Of a DNA stretch of 64,000 nt, positions 1 to 8,704 are shown piece after piece. The DNA lies in the NCBI GenBank assembly GCA_039925145.1, contig JBDSZL010000039.1, forward strand, positions 7,744-71,743. The letters run 5' to 3'. The position numbers and the translations under genes were made by a program. Each line of letters starts with the position of its first letter. Within the stretch, counting starts at the first letter, position 1. The notes beneath the pieces are model-generated. The model did no database searches. It saw only the letters and a program-made list of their open reading frames with translations, and had not been told where the DNA came from. Source of the DNA: JBDSZL01 sp039925145 (lineage in GTDB: Bacteria; Acidobacteriota; Vicinamibacteria; Vicinamibacterales; SCN-69-37).

Positions 1-974
1 TCGCCAGCACGCTCGAGAGCGGTCGGCATGCGGTACCGCCGGACCTCGCCGCCACCGGTGCGTGGGGCGAACTCCTGGCTGTAGAAGAAGAACAGCTTGT
101 TGTCGCCGCCGGGCTTGCCAATGGGACCGCCAAACGAGTATCCGGCGTCACGCTGATCGAGGAAACCCTTCGCGTTGCCGTTCAGGATGTTCGTCTTGCT
201 GTTGGCGTTCCACTTGGAGTGACGCTCGACTGTGTACGCCGCGCCATGGAAGCGGTTGGATCCGCTCTTGGTCACGGCGCTGACCTGCACGCCGCTCGCG
301 CGGCCGTATTCGGCCTGATATCCGGAGACGAGTACCTTGACTTCGGCAATCGACTCCACGTTCATCTGGAGCAGTGGACGATTGCTGCCGGTGTCCATCG
401 TCGAGACGCCGTCCATCATGATGTTCGTGGAACCGCCGCCGCCCTCACGGGTCGGGGTCCTGTTGCCATCCACCGTCACGCCGGGCGCCAGGGTGGCCAG
501 TTCGGTGAAGCTGCGGCTGGCAATCGGCAGGTTCATGACCGACTTGGTGTCGATCGTGTAGGAGCGCTCGCCCGACTGCGCTTGCAGCTGGGGAGCGGTT
601 CCCTTGACTTCGATGTTTTCGGTGGTGCCGCCGACTTCAATCTGCATCGGTGGCACTGAAACGCGGTCGCCTGGGCTGACGGCTACGCCGCCGCGCGTGG
701 CGCCCTTGAAGCCAGGCATGGTGACCTGGACCTTATAGGTGTCGGGAGCAAGGTTGACGAAGGTGAAGTCGCCGGTTTCGTTGGTGATCACCTGCGGGAG
801 TTTCGTTCCCCTGGATTCGCTCGTCAGAACCACAGTGGCGCCGGGAACACCCGCGCCCTGTGAATCTCTCACCGAGCCGGCGAGTGTGCCGGTCGTGATC
901 TGCGCGCCGGCAGGGATGGACATCCCGAGAGTGGCCAAGGCCACCGCCAGCATTACACGGACATATCTTGTCAT
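1..974 (-). CDS. TonB-dependent receptor, Oar-like, N-terminal part (runs off left edge)
   Basis: Outer-membrane receptor of the type that takes up large ligands with TonB energy. The reading frame starts at ATG 974 behind a strong GGAGGA ribosome site (about 980-986) and stays open to base 1, so only about 324 N-terminal residues are present. A signal peptide ends near the AGAQI residues. A carboxypeptidase-regulatory-like beta-sandwich follows (GTLAGSVRDSQGAGVPGATV, about residues 29-110), then the start of the plug domain (NLPIASRSFTELATLAPGV, then a QAEYGRASGVQV stretch). This order is typical of the large Oar-like receptors abundant in Acidobacteriota. It lies downstream of ssb on the same strand but is separated by a 494-base gap with its own possible promoter. 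The substrate cannot be inferred. Confidence 0.9.
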   Translation of the reverse strand, partial: MTRYVRVMLAVALATLGMSIPAGAQITTGTLAGSVRDSQGAGVPGATVVLTSESRGTKLPQVITNETGDFTFVNLAPDTYKVQVTMPGFKGATRGGVAVSPGDRVSVPPMQIEVGGTTENIEVKGTAPQLQAQSGERSYTIDTKSVMNLPIASRSFTELATLAPGVTVDGNRTPTREGGGGSTNIMMDGVSTMDTGSNRPLLQMNVESIAEVKVLVSGYQAEYGRASGVQVSAVTKSGSNRFHGAAYTVERHSKWNANSKTNILNGNAKGFLDQRDAGYSFGGPIGKPGGDNKLFFFYSQEFAPRTGGGEVRRYRMPTALERAG

Positions 975-1225
975 GCGTCTCTCCTCCGAGACTGATGCGA
1001 CCGTACCGCCGAGCATTCGGCGGCGGCTTCTTTCACACACATACACACCCCGCGTCGCTCCCCCTTTCGCCTTCAACTGGGCGCCCCAGCGTGCGCAAGC
1101 CTGCCCGACCGGCGCGGGAGCCAATCGAGCACCAGACGACGCCCCAGGACGAGCCACAGCTCGCCATGGGGTATTGCCTAGGCCTTTTCCCGCCAGTTTC
1201 GATGGATCAACAAGGTATACCCAAC

Positions 1226-1254
1226 AGGCTAACGGGACAGGTCACCGTTGTCAA
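1226..1254 (-). promoter_or_regulatory. Possible sigma70 promoter for the TonB-dependent receptor
   Basis: Reading the minus strand, TTGACA (1254-1249) is followed after 17 bases by TAGCCT (1231-1226). The -35 is perfect but the -10 matches only three of six consensus positions. It would give a leader of roughly 245 bases before the ATG at 974. Confidence 0.35.
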
Positions 1255-1280
1255 TATAAGGTCAGCGGGGCTGAGAATAA

Positions 1281-1329
1281 GGCTCGGGGCTCGGGGCTCG
1301 GGGCTCGGGGCTTGGGGCTTGGGGCTTGG
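1281..1329. repeat. Seven-unit heptamer tandem repeat (GGCTCGG/GGCTTGG)
   Basis: Four exact copies of GGCTCGG are followed by three of GGCTTGG in perfect 7-base register, so units differ only by a C/T change at the fifth base. Read across units, the plus strand holds successive GGGG runs separated by CTC or CTT, which fits the classic G-quadruplex pattern. Related units occur at 12195-12325 and 41655-41681. Confidence 0.9.
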
Positions 1330-1468
1330 GGCGGATCAGCGCGACGGCTCGGCTAAAGGGAACAGGCAGGGCCGGGTGGGGCACGCCGGGGAACAGGGCG
1401 CCAGGGCAGGGGGCCCCGACGCCCGGGGAGTCACCGGGGGCGACTATCGGCTTCGGTGCCGGGTCGAC

Positions 1469-1921
1469 CTAGAAAGGGATGTCGTCGTCGCTGGGCGCGT
1501 CGACCGGCGCGAAGTCGGGGGCGGCGCCGCCGTCGGCGTCCTGATACCGGTCGCGAGAGCCCGTCCGGGTGCCGCCACCGCCACCGCCGGGGCCACTACT
1601 GAGGAGCACGACCTTGTCCGCCCGAATTTCGGTCGTCTTGGCCGCCTTGCCCTCTTTGTCCGTCCACTCTCGGGTCTGGATGCGTCCCTCGACGTAAATC
1701 TGCTTGCCCTTGGTGAGGTACTCATGCAGGACCTCGGCGGTCTTGCCCCAGATCACGATCCGGTGCCACTGGGTGTCTTCCTTCTTCTGGCCCTCACGAT
1801 CGGTGAATTTCTCGGTGGTCGCCAGACTGACGGTGGCGACCGGTGTGCCTCCCGCCGTAAACCGCATCTCTGCATCGCGGCCGAGATTGCCGACCAGGAT
1901 TGCCTTGTTCACACTGCCCAT
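1469..1921 (-). CDS. ssb: Single-stranded DNA-binding protein
   Basis: Binds single-stranded DNA in replication, recombination and repair and recruits partner proteins. The 150-residue product begins MGSVNKAILVGNLGRDAEMR, the standard start of the SSB OB-fold, continues with the WHRIVIWGKTAE and KGKQIYVEGRIQTREW signatures, and after a Gly-rich linker (about 108-125) ends in the acidic tip DDDIPF that contacts partner proteins. An AAGGA ribosome site precedes ATG 1921. It lies 37 bases after cpoB on the same strand, so it may be co-transcribed with the tol-pal operon, which is an unusual neighbour for ssb. Confidence 0.97.
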   Translation of the reverse strand: MGSVNKAILVGNLGRDAEMRFTAGGTPVATVSLATTEKFTDREGQKKEDTQWHRIVIWGKTAEVLHEYLTKGKQIYVEGRIQTREWTDKEGKAAKTTEIRADKVVLLSSGPGGGGGGTRTGSRDRYQDADGGAAPDFAPVDAPSDDDIPF

Positions 1922-1958
1922 GAGTCTGAGTCCTTCGGGTTGCCGTCGTTCGAGTCGG

Positions 1959-2798
1959 TTATCGGCTGAGGTTCTTGAGCCGCTGTTCGGCCTGAGCGGC
2001 CTCGATTGTACCCGGGTAGTGATCCCGGACGTACTCGAGCGCTCTGCGCGCGTTCGTGGTTTGCTTCAGCTCGTCGTAACAGACGCCCTGCATGACGTAT
2101 GCCTCGCGCACGAGCGACGAGTCCTTGTAGGTGCTGATCACTTTGCCGTATTCCTGAATCGCCTGTGGACATTTCTTCAACGCGTGGTACGACTCGCCGA
2201 TGTAGAACTGAGCACTGGCCGCGTCGGCCGCGTTAGGAAACTTCTGCAGAAACTCCGTGTATCCCTCGATGGCATTCTCGTAGCGGCCACTACCGTAGTC
2301 GCTCTCGGCCTGTTCGTAGATCCGGCTCGGAGAAATGGGCTGCGGCACCGGACCGATCCCGCCAGACGCCGGCATGCCGCTGGCGGCCCCGGATGGGCTG
2401 ACCGGCGGCTGCAGGAGAGAGACAAGCGCGTTGATCTGCTCCGTGAGCATCCGCACACCGTCGCGGATGGCGGAGAACTCCTGTGTCAGTTGTGACACGC
2501 GCACGTTGTTGTCCTGCAGCTTCTCGAGCGTCGTGCCAATCGACGATGTGATCTGGTTGATGAGGAGCTGCTGGTTCGCGAAGCCCTTGACGCCCGCGTC
2601 CGCTACTTCGTCGAGCCGCCTGCCCGTCGCGCGCAACTGCTCCGCGAGTTGGTTTGCCGTGAGCTGCAGCTTGCCCACCTGCTCCTGCAGAATCCTGAGG
2701 TCGGCATTCATCTGCAGATGCTCGCGGTTCTGCGCAGCAGCCGTCAGTGGGATCAGCAGTCCCAGCACTAGCACCATGGTTACATGTCGAATTCGCAT
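1959..2798 (-). CDS. cpoB: Tol-Pal system periplasmic protein CpoB (YbgF)
   Basis: Periplasmic coordinator of outer-membrane constriction with peptidoglycan synthesis at division. The 279-residue product has a signal peptide (MRIRHVTMVLVLGLL, cleavage near AAAQ), an N-terminal coiled coil (about 25-125, with LRILQEQVGKLQLTANQLAE), a Pro/Gly/Ser linker, and a C-terminal block of tetratricopeptide repeats (about 155-275, with YEQAESDYGSGRYENAIEGY). This is the family architecture. It is the sixth gene of the tol-pal cluster, 60 bases after pal. Confidence 0.93.
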   Translation of the reverse strand: MRIRHVTMVLVLGLLIPLTAAAQNREHLQMNADLRILQEQVGKLQLTANQLAEQLRATGRRLDEVADAGVKGFANQQLLINQITSSIGTTLEKLQDNNVRVSQLTQEFSAIRDGVRMLTEQINALVSLLQPPVSPSGAASGMPASGGIGPVPQPISPSRIYEQAESDYGSGRYENAIEGYTEFLQKFPNAADAASAQFYIGESYHALKKCPQAIQEYGKVISTYKDSSLVREAYVMQGVCYDELKQTTNARRALEYVRDHYPGTIEAAQAEQRLKNLSR

Positions 2799-2858
2799 GT
2801 CGTATCCCCGCGGAGGGTGTCGAGCCGTTGAGTCTACCCGAGCTGATGCCCCGTGCGA

Positions 2859-3446
2859 CTACTTCGACGTGAGCATGAGATGCGCGCGCCGGTTCTGCGA
2901 CCAGGCGCTCTCATTGTGTGCCGGATCGAAAGGAAACTCTTTGCCATAACTCACCGTCCGCAACCGATCGGCGCCCACGCCGAGCGACACGAGAAAGTTT
3001 CGTGCCGCCATGGCGCGTCTGTCGCCGAGCGCGAGGTTGTACTCCGCCGTGCCACGCTCGTCAGAATGACCCTCGACTGTGACAACCCAGGTCTTATACG
3101 ACTTGAGCACCTCGGCGTCGGCTGTCAGAACCTTGCGCGCCGTTTCGTCCAGTTCGTCGCTGTCGTAGAGGAACAAGGCCGGCTTCAACGGTGAGTTCGG
3201 CCCGTTGATTTCCTCGAGCGGCTTGTCTTCCCACGGCAGGAGGGGAGTCGCGCGCACGCTGGTGTCGGGCGGGATCGGCGGCGGATCGGGCGGACGCGCC
3301 GGGGTGGTAGACGGCGTCACGGCGCCCGGAAAGGCCGAGGGCGCCGGTGCGGGCGCGTTGGGGACCGGCGGCTTTTTGCCGCCGCACGCGGCCAGGCTCA
3401 GCGCGAGCAGCATGATCAGAACCGAGAGCACGTGAGTCTTTTTCAT
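2859..3446 (-). CDS. pal: Peptidoglycan-associated lipoprotein Pal
   Basis: Outer-membrane lipoprotein that anchors to peptidoglycan and works with TolB. I chose ATG 3446 (MKKTHVLSVLIM) rather than an upstream in-frame start at 3473, because it gives a clean lipoprotein signal with lipobox LAAC and has AAGGA about 10 bases upstream. A Pro-rich linker follows. The C-terminal OmpA-like domain shows the peptidoglycan-binding signature VTVEGHSDERGTAEYNLALG and the ending SQNRRAHLMLT. It sits between tolB and cpoB on the same strand, 33 bases after tolB. Confidence 0.96.
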   Translation of the reverse strand: MKKTHVLSVLIMLLALSLAACGGKKPPVPNAPAPAPSAFPGAVTPSTTPARPPDPPPIPPDTSVRATPLLPWEDKPLEEINGPNSPLKPALFLYDSDELDETARKVLTADAEVLKSYKTWVVTVEGHSDERGTAEYNLALGDRRAMAARNFLVSLGVGADRLRTVSYGKEFPFDPAHNESAWSQNRRAHLMLTSK

Positions 3447-3479
3447 AGAGATACTGTCCTTACCGGTCGTCATCCCATC

Positions 3480-4880
3480 CTAGCGGGCGATTGGCTGCCA
3501 CGACGGATACATGTTGTTGCCTGAGTTCGTAATCTGCCGGATGTTCTTCCCGTCGCTGTCGATAATTGCAATCTGCTGTTTGCCCCACCGCGTCGTGAAG
3601 AACGCGATGTGCCGTCCGTTTGGCGCCACCGCCGGGCTCTCGTTCGAGCCCTGCCCATCAGTGATGACCCTGACGCCGCCGGGGCTATTGAAGTCGTAGA
3701 TGCCGATGTCGTGCCCGGGTCCGCCGCCGACGGTGAACGCGATGAATTTCTGTTGCGACCACGTCGGCCGGTCCACACGCACGTCGAGCAGGCGACGTTG
3801 CGCCGTGCCCGCGGAATTCATCACATAGAGCTGCGGCGTTTGCCCGGTGGCGCGAGTGGAGGTGAACGCGATCTGGCTGCCGTCCGGCGACCACGTCGGC
3901 GATCCCTCGTCTGCCTTGGGAAAACTCGTCAGGTTCTGCCGCCCGCTGCCGTCACGATTAACAATCCAGATGTCCATGTCGCCAGTTTCGTTCGACATGT
4001 ATGCCAGCTTGCTCCCATCGGGCGACCACGCGCCCAGCTGATTCTGCACACGGTCGTTGCCGGCTGCCGGGCGTGTCAGGCGTCCTGGCGTGGCCAGGTT
4101 GGCCAGATAGATGTCGGGAAATCCAGAGCTGTAGGAGGTATAGGACAGCAGGCTGCTTGTCGCCCACGAGGGATTGATATTGAGACTGCGATTGACGGTG
4201 AGCCTGAGCTGGCCCGCGCCATCGTAATCGGCCACGTAAATTTCTTTGCCCTGCCCCTCGGTCTGGCTCGGCCGCCCGGCCACCCGCGAAGAGTCCCGGT
4301 CTGACGAGAACGCCAGCTTCGTTCGTGCCACGCCGTCGAGGTTGCGCGCCTGCTTGTGGAAGTCGTCGGCGATGCTGTGCGCGCAGAACCGCGGATTCTG
4401 CTCCTTGCACGTGTAGCCCATGGCGAAGTACGGCTTGCCGCGATTCTCTGCCTTGACGGACACCATCCGCAACTCCAGCGTGAGATCGGTGCCGGTCCGC
4501 CGCACCGCGCCGACCAGCACGAAGTCGGCGTCGAGCTCTGCCCACTGCTGATAGGGCAGGGCCTCTGCCGCTGCCACGGGCACGCGGGCCGCATCGACAC
4601 GCGGAATCATGTAGAACTCACGTTCGAAGTTGATGTCGTTCCAGAGAACTTCGGCGATCGTCCGGGCCGCCGCACTCAATGGCGCATCCGGTGTCCCCAC
4701 CGTGAACTCCGGCAGCGCCAGTCGATAATGCCGGCCCGGGTCGCGAAGCGCGAGGGCCAACTCGTCCTGTTGATTCGCCTGCAGCGACATGGCGACGACC
4801 GCATCGTCTCGCTCCCTGATGATCAAGGAAAAGACGACCGCCGCGAGAGCGAAGCCAATGAATGTGGTCCGTATGCGCAT
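3480..4880 (-). CDS. tolB: Tol-Pal system beta-propeller protein TolB
   Basis: Periplasmic partner of Pal and of the TolA/TonB-like protein. The 466-residue product begins with a hydrophobic signal segment (IGFALAAVVFSLII), followed by the TolB N-terminal alpha/beta domain (about 40-200) and a C-terminal six-bladed propeller. The propeller shows repeated WSPDGSKLAYMSNETG and TWSPDGSQIAFTS blades and ends NSGNNMYPSWQP. Its ATG overlaps the stop of the preceding gene by one base (TAATG), so translation is probably coupled. Confidence 0.96.
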   Translation of the reverse strand: MRIRTTFIGFALAAVVFSLIIRERDDAVVAMSLQANQQDELALALRDPGRHYRLALPEFTVGTPDAPLSAAARTIAEVLWNDINFEREFYMIPRVDAARVPVAAAEALPYQQWAELDADFVLVGAVRRTGTDLTLELRMVSVKAENRGKPYFAMGYTCKEQNPRFCAHSIADDFHKQARNLDGVARTKLAFSSDRDSSRVAGRPSQTEGQGKEIYVADYDGAGQLRLTVNRSLNINPSWATSSLLSYTSYSSGFPDIYLANLATPGRLTRPAAGNDRVQNQLGAWSPDGSKLAYMSNETGDMDIWIVNRDGSGRQNLTSFPKADEGSPTWSPDGSQIAFTSTRATGQTPQLYVMNSAGTAQRRLLDVRVDRPTWSQQKFIAFTVGGGPGHDIGIYDFNSPGGVRVITDGQGSNESPAVAPNGRHIAFFTTRWGKQQIAIIDSDGKNIRQITNSGNNMYPSWQPIAR

Positions 4881-5656
4881 TACTGGGTCCCGTAGGGAAA
4901 TGTCAGGTGAATCGTCAATGTCTCTTTGGTGTACTCACGGGGCAGCCGCATCAGCCGGGCATCGGTCAGCGCATTCTTCGCAATGCGATCGAGCACGCCG
5001 GAACCGCTGCCGCGTTCAACGGAGATATCGGTAATGGTGCCGTCGCGATGAATGGTGAACTTCAGCAGCGTGTTCCCGTGTTCCGGCTGGTTCTTCACCC
5101 AGCGGCTCTCGATTTCCGACAGCAGGTGCTGCACGTACTCAGGGCAGCAGAAGTTCATGAGGTCAGCCTCTCCGCCTGACCCCCCGCCTCCGGTGGTCGT
5201 GAGTCCGACACTCTGACCGCGGGCCCCCGTATCGACAGGCGTACTGCCGGCAACGACCCGGGCGCCGGTCGTTGGAGGACGCGTCGGCGGTGGCGCCGGC
5301 TTGATTGCCGCGACCTCCTTCGAGGTATCGGGCCGCGCCGTCGATTTGACCGGCGTAGCGGCCGGCTCCTGCTTGGGCACGGGGCGAATCGGCTCGGGGC
5401 GTTTGTCTGGTGGCGCCACCTTTTCGACGGTCCGCCCCCCGGCGGCCGTGGTGCCCGTGGTTACCGGCCCGGCGCTGCCTCCCAGGCTGATCGTCATGAT
5501 GTTCGGAGTCGCCTTCTTCCGCGTGTACCAGTCGCGCGGAATGACGATGATCGATCCCGCGAGCAGGAGGTGGACGATGACAGACCAGGTCATGGCACGA
5601 GACGCGCCATCCTCCACGGCAAACCGACGAGCCTCGTGGGTGGCCGGCATGCTCAC
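4880..5656 (-). CDS. TolA/TonB-type energy-transducing protein
   Basis: Inner-membrane protein that carries proton-motive energy from TolQR/ExbBD across the periplasm. The 258-residue product has one N-terminal membrane helix (about 21-40, WSVIVHLLLAGSIIVI), a Pro-rich periplasmic stretch (about 85-150) and a C-terminal TonB-like domain (about 175-258, with LLKFTIHRDGTITDISVERG). Its position between tolR and tolB argues for the TolA role, while the short Pro-rich stalk and C-terminus look TonB-like; both readings remain possible. The start ATG overlaps the tolR stop (ATGA). Confidence 0.88.
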   Translation of the reverse strand: MSMPATHEARRFAVEDGASRAMTWSVIVHLLLAGSIIVIPRDWYTRKKATPNIMTISLGGSAGPVTTGTTAAGGRTVEKVAPPDKRPEPIRPVPKQEPAATPVKSTARPDTSKEVAAIKPAPPPTRPPTTGARVVAGSTPVDTGARGQSVGLTTTGGGGSGGEADLMNFCCPEYVQHLLSEIESRWVKNQPEHGNTLLKFTIHRDGTITDISVERGSGSGVLDRIAKNALTDARLMRLPREYTKETLTIHLTFPYGTQ

Positions 5657-6126
5657 GGCTGGCGGCCTGTCGCGGGCTGCGTCTGCATGCTGACGTTCTC
5701 AACCCCGCCCTCGATCAGCTTGTCCCACACCGTCGCCAGCTCGCTCAACGTCACGCCGCCATCGCCCCGGAAGATGACGCTCTTTGGATCGTGCGATTCC
5801 ATCGTGTAACGAATTCGCTCGGGCAGGGCAGCGAGACTCACGAACTGGTCGTCGATCTGAACGCGCTGATCCTTCTTGAAGGTCAGGGGCACGGTCACCG
5901 TGACGGGCGCCGACACCGCCTTGGAGCGCCGTGATTGGGGCAGCTTGACGGCAAACCCCTGCTGCATCATCGGGGCCGCCACCATGAAGATCACGAGCAG
6001 CACCAGCATGACGTCGACGAGCGGCACGACGTTGATTTCGGCCAGCGAGGTCGACACCCGCCCCGCGCGTGCCCGTCGTCCGCCGCGGCGGCCGGATCCG
6101 GTGGACAAGGCCTCGAGCTTCGGCAT
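5653..6126 (-). CDS. tolR: Biopolymer transporter TolR/ExbD
   Basis: Component of the proton-driven TolQ-TolR motor. The 157-residue product has a basic N-terminus, then the family signature INVVPLVDVMLVLLVIFMV with the proton-carrying Asp at residue 38 inside the single membrane helix, and a small periplasmic domain ending VSMQTQPATG. Its ATG lies one base after the tolQ stop and its stop overlaps the next start, as expected for a tightly coupled operon. Confidence 0.95.
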   Translation of the reverse strand: MPKLEALSTGSGRRGGRRARAGRVSTSLAEINVVPLVDVMLVLLVIFMVAAPMMQQGFAVKLPQSRRSKAVSAPVTVTVPLTFKKDQRVQIDDQFVSLAALPERIRYTMESHDPKSVIFRGDGGVTLSELATVWDKLIEGGVENVSMQTQPATGRQP

Positions 6127-6127
6127 C

Positions 6128-6880
6128 TCAGGTGAAGTTGCGTTCGGCGATGGTGAGGAATTCCATGGAGAAGTCGTCCATCTCGTTGGCGACCTTCTTC
6201 ACGCGGCTCGTGACATCGTTATAGAAGTAGACGGCGGGGATTGCGGCGAACAACCCGGCCGCCGTGACCACCAGCGCCTCGGCAATGCCCGGCGCCACGA
6301 CGCCCAGGCTGCTCGAGCCTTGAGCTGCGATGTTCTGAAATGCCGCGATGATGCCCCAGACCGTGCCGAACAGCCCGATGTACGGCGTGATGGACGCCGT
6401 AGTCGCCAGGAAGGACACGCGATCTTCGAGTTTGGAAAGTTCGGCGGTGGTGGCGCGCAGCAGGGCCCGATCAACAGCATCCAGACTCTTGAGGGTTGGA
6501 CGCAACGCGGCGCCGTCTGGCTTGTCGGCGGCGCTGCGGATCTGGGCGTTCAGCTCCGTGTAGCCGGCCTGGAACAGGCCGACGAGTGGGCTCGCCGCCA
6601 GTCCCGCACAGACCGACTGCACCTCTGAAAACCGGCTGCTCTTTCGAAAGACGTCGAGAAAGGCGGCGCTCTGCTTCGCTGCGCGACGCAGTTGCCGCTG
6701 CTTGTAAATGACAATCCCCCACGACACGCCGGAGAACAACAGCAAGATCAGCAGGACGGCCTGAGCAATCCAGCTGGCGTGAAGCAGGAGGTCGGCAAAG
6801 TTGATGGGGGCCGCGTCGGATGAGCCCGCGGTAAGGCCGGGATCCTGGACGGCCAGGATCAGTATTCCAAGCAAGCGCAA
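6128..6880 (-). CDS. tolQ: TolQ/ExbB-type proton channel protein
   Basis: Inner-membrane channel subunit that powers Tol-Pal or TonB transport. Three membrane segments are visible (about residues 28-50, 150-175 and 195-215), with the signatures TASITPYIGLFGTVWGIIAA and PGIAEALVVTAAGLFAAIPA. The frame is open back to ATG 6949, but the 23 residues this adds look non-coding, and that ATG lies inside the likely promoter. GGAGGG (6885-6890) points instead to TTG 6880 or TTG 6874, which yields a hydrophobic N-terminus. First gene of the tol-pal operon, divergent from recN. Confidence 0.92.
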   Translation of the reverse strand: MRLLGILILAVQDPGLTAGSSDAAPINFADLLLHASWIAQAVLLILLLFSGVSWGIVIYKQRQLRRAAKQSAAFLDVFRKSSRFSEVQSVCAGLAASPLVGLFQAGYTELNAQIRSAADKPDGAALRPTLKSLDAVDRALLRATTAELSKLEDRVSFLATTASITPYIGLFGTVWGIIAAFQNIAAQGSSSLGVVAPGIAEALVVTAAGLFAAIPAVYFYNDVTSRVKKVANEMDDFSMEFLTIAERNFT

Positions 6881-6939
6881 CGCGCCCTCCACACGAAGAT
6901 CGTGGTGATGCGCCGCTGGGACACAGCGCGAATCACAGA

Positions 6940-6968
6940 AGCGTAACACGCACCACGGACACTGTCAA
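6940..6968 (-). promoter_or_regulatory. Promoter for the tol-pal operon
   Basis: On the minus strand a perfect TTGACA (6968-6963) is followed after 17 bases by TACGCT (6945-6940). Transcription would begin near 6933, about 50 bases before TTG 6880. This is the main argument against the longer tolQ start at 6949. The same short gap must also hold the recN promoter, which I could not pick out. Confidence 0.5.
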
Positions 6969-7000
6969 AGGTCTGATAGGATGAGAGTTCCGGTTTCGAC

Positions 7001-8704
7001 ATGCTTCGCTTTCTGGGCGTCCGCCATCTTGCGGTCATCGATCAACTCGAGGTGGAATTCGAACCCGGGCTGAACATCCTCACGGGAGAAACCGGCGCCG
7101 GCAAGTCGGTCCTCATCGAGGCTATTGCACTGCTGGCCGGCGGTCGCGCCAGCGCCGACCTGGTCCGGACCGGCGAGGACGTCGCCACGATTCAAGCCGT
7201 CTTCGAACGCCCCGACGGCACCGAGGTCATTGTCCGCCGCGAGATCTCTGCCCAGGGACGCGGGCGGTCATTCATCGACGACAGCCTCGCCACATCACTC
7301 GCGTTGAAGGAACTCGGCGCATCGCTAATCGACCTCTACGGTCAACACGAACATCACACGCTCCTCGATTCCTCCGAACATCTCGCGCACGTCGACGCCC
7401 GACTTTCAGACGGCGGACAGGTCGAAGCAGTCGCTGCCGCGTTCAGGAGGTGGCGCAGCGCGAGCGCCGCGCTCGGTCGATCGCAGCTGGATGACCGCGA
7501 GAAGAACGCACGAATCGAGATTGCGACATTCCATCTCCATGAAATACGCAACATCGCCCCTCAACTCGACGAAGACACGAGCTTGCAGAGCGAGAGGTCC
7601 ATGCTCGCCAACGTCGACCGGCTCAGCCGTCTGACCAACGAGGCCTACGTCGGTCTGTATGAGGGGGAGGCGTCTGCCCTCACCGCGCTCGCCGGCGTGT
7701 GGAAACGGTTGGGCGACCTGGCGGCACTCGATGGCCGCTTCACCCCCTATCTAAACGACCGCGCATCGGTGAAGTCATCGCTCGAGGATCTCGCGTTCTT
7801 TCTGCGGACGTACGCCACGAACCTCGAAGCTTCACCCCAGCGTCTGCAGGAAGTCGAAGATCGCCTCGCGGCGCTCGAGCGCCTCCGCCGCAAGCACGGC
7901 CCAACGCTCGCGGACGTCGTGGCGCGCCAGCGCGCCTTGGAAGAAGAGCTTGCAGCCTTATCGGCCGGCGAAGAGCGAATCGAATTGCTTTCACGGGAGG
8001 AGCAGGGCGGCCGCGCCGGATTTCTGTCTGCGGCTCGCGCCCTGTCCCAATCCCGCTCACTGGCCGGGTCCGCGCTCGCGCAGGAACTCCAGCAGGCGCT
8101 TCACACGCTCGCGATGCCCGACGCCCGCGTCGACCTCCGCATCAACCCGGCACCCGGTGATGAGTCGTTCTGGTCGGAGAGCGGGATCGACCGTGTCGAC
8201 TTCCTGCTCTCCGCCAACCCAGGGGAGGATCTCCGCCCACTCTCCCGGATCGCCTCGGGCGGCGAGCTCTCGCGCATCATGCTCGCTCTGCGGACCCTGG
8301 CGGCCACCGGGCAGGCCGGGCGCACCCTGGTCTTCGACGAGGTGGACGCCGGCATCGGCGGGGCGGCGGCGGACGCGGTCGGGGCCAGGCTCCAACTCCT
8401 CGCGGAGCGCTACCAGGTCCTGTGCATCACGCACCTGCCTCAGGTCGCAGCCAGGCGGGGCACCCACTTTCATCTCTCCAAGCAGGTGGCCCACGGTCGA
8501 ACGACGACCGGCATCACGCGGCTGGATTCCAAGGGTCGGGAGCTCGAAATTGCTCGAATGATCGCCGGCGCCGCAATCTCGGACGGCGTACTCGGATCAG
8601 CTCGCGAACTCCTGCTCACCAGGCAGGGCGAAAGCGAAGCTCATTCGAAAGGCGAAGGCGAAAGTCGCCGCCGGGCGAAAGCGAAAGGTCACCATGGCGC
8701 TTAA
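7001..8704 (+). CDS. recN: DNA repair protein RecN
   Basis: SMC-like ATPase acting in double-strand break repair. The 567-residue product has Walker A GETGAGKS at residues 29-36, a long coiled-coil middle (about 155-370), then the ABC-type signature SGGELSRIMLALRTL and Walker B LVFDEVDAGIGG near the C-terminus. The last 30 or so residues (GESEAHSKGEGESRRRAKAK) are not family-like; they are the translation of a GGCGAAAG-type repeat that has extended the 3' end of the gene. The stop overlaps the miaB start by 11 bases. Confidence 0.96.
   Translation: MLRFLGVRHLAVIDQLEVEFEPGLNILTGETGAGKSVLIEAIALLAGGRASADLVRTGEDVATIQAVFERPDGTEVIVRREISAQGRGRSFIDDSLATSLALKELGASLIDLYGQHEHHTLLDSSEHLAHVDARLSDGGQVEAVAAAFRRWRSASAALGRSQLDDREKNARIEIATFHLHEIRNIAPQLDEDTSLQSERSMLANVDRLSRLTNEAYVGLYEGEASALTALAGVWKRLGDLAALDGRFTPYLNDRASVKSSLEDLAFFLRTYATNLEASPQRLQEVEDRLAALERLRRKHGPTLADVVARQRALEEELAALSAGEERIELLSREEQGGRAGFLSAARALSQSRSLAGSALAQELQQALHTLAMPDARVDLRINPAPGDESFWSESGIDRVDFLLSANPGEDLRPLSRIASGGELSRIMLALRTLAATGQAGRTLVFDEVDAGIGGAAADAVGARLQLLAERYQVLCITHLPQVAARRGTHFHLSKQVAHGRTTTGITRLDSKGRELEIARMIAGAAISDGVLGSARELLLTRQGESEAHSKGEGESRRRAKAKGHHGA
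8627..8688. repeat. Degenerate GGCGAAAGC repeat at the recN 3' end
   Basis: Units such as GGCGAAAGCGAAG, AAAGGCGAAGGCGAAAG and GGGCGAAAGCGAAAGG follow one another. The array is translated as the charged RecN tail, and its last unit supplies the AAAGGT ribosome site for miaB. Confidence 0.7.

Larger units (their letters stand above)
975..1468. other. Intergenic gap between ssb and TonB receptor
   Basis: No convincing gene is seen. The gap contains a heptamer repeat array (1281-1329), a possible promoter (1226-1254) and the receptor's ribosome site. I see no clear intrinsic terminator for ssb, only GC-rich partial palindromes around 1390-1430. Confidence 0.6.

Noticed and set aside
1281..1329. 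CRISPR-like array
   Set aside because: Units are 7 bases with no spacers; it is a simple tandem repeat.
6881..6949. Longer tolQ start at ATG 6949
   Set aside because: The ATG lies upstream of and overlaps the -10 box of the operon promoter; the extra residues have no signal or membrane character.
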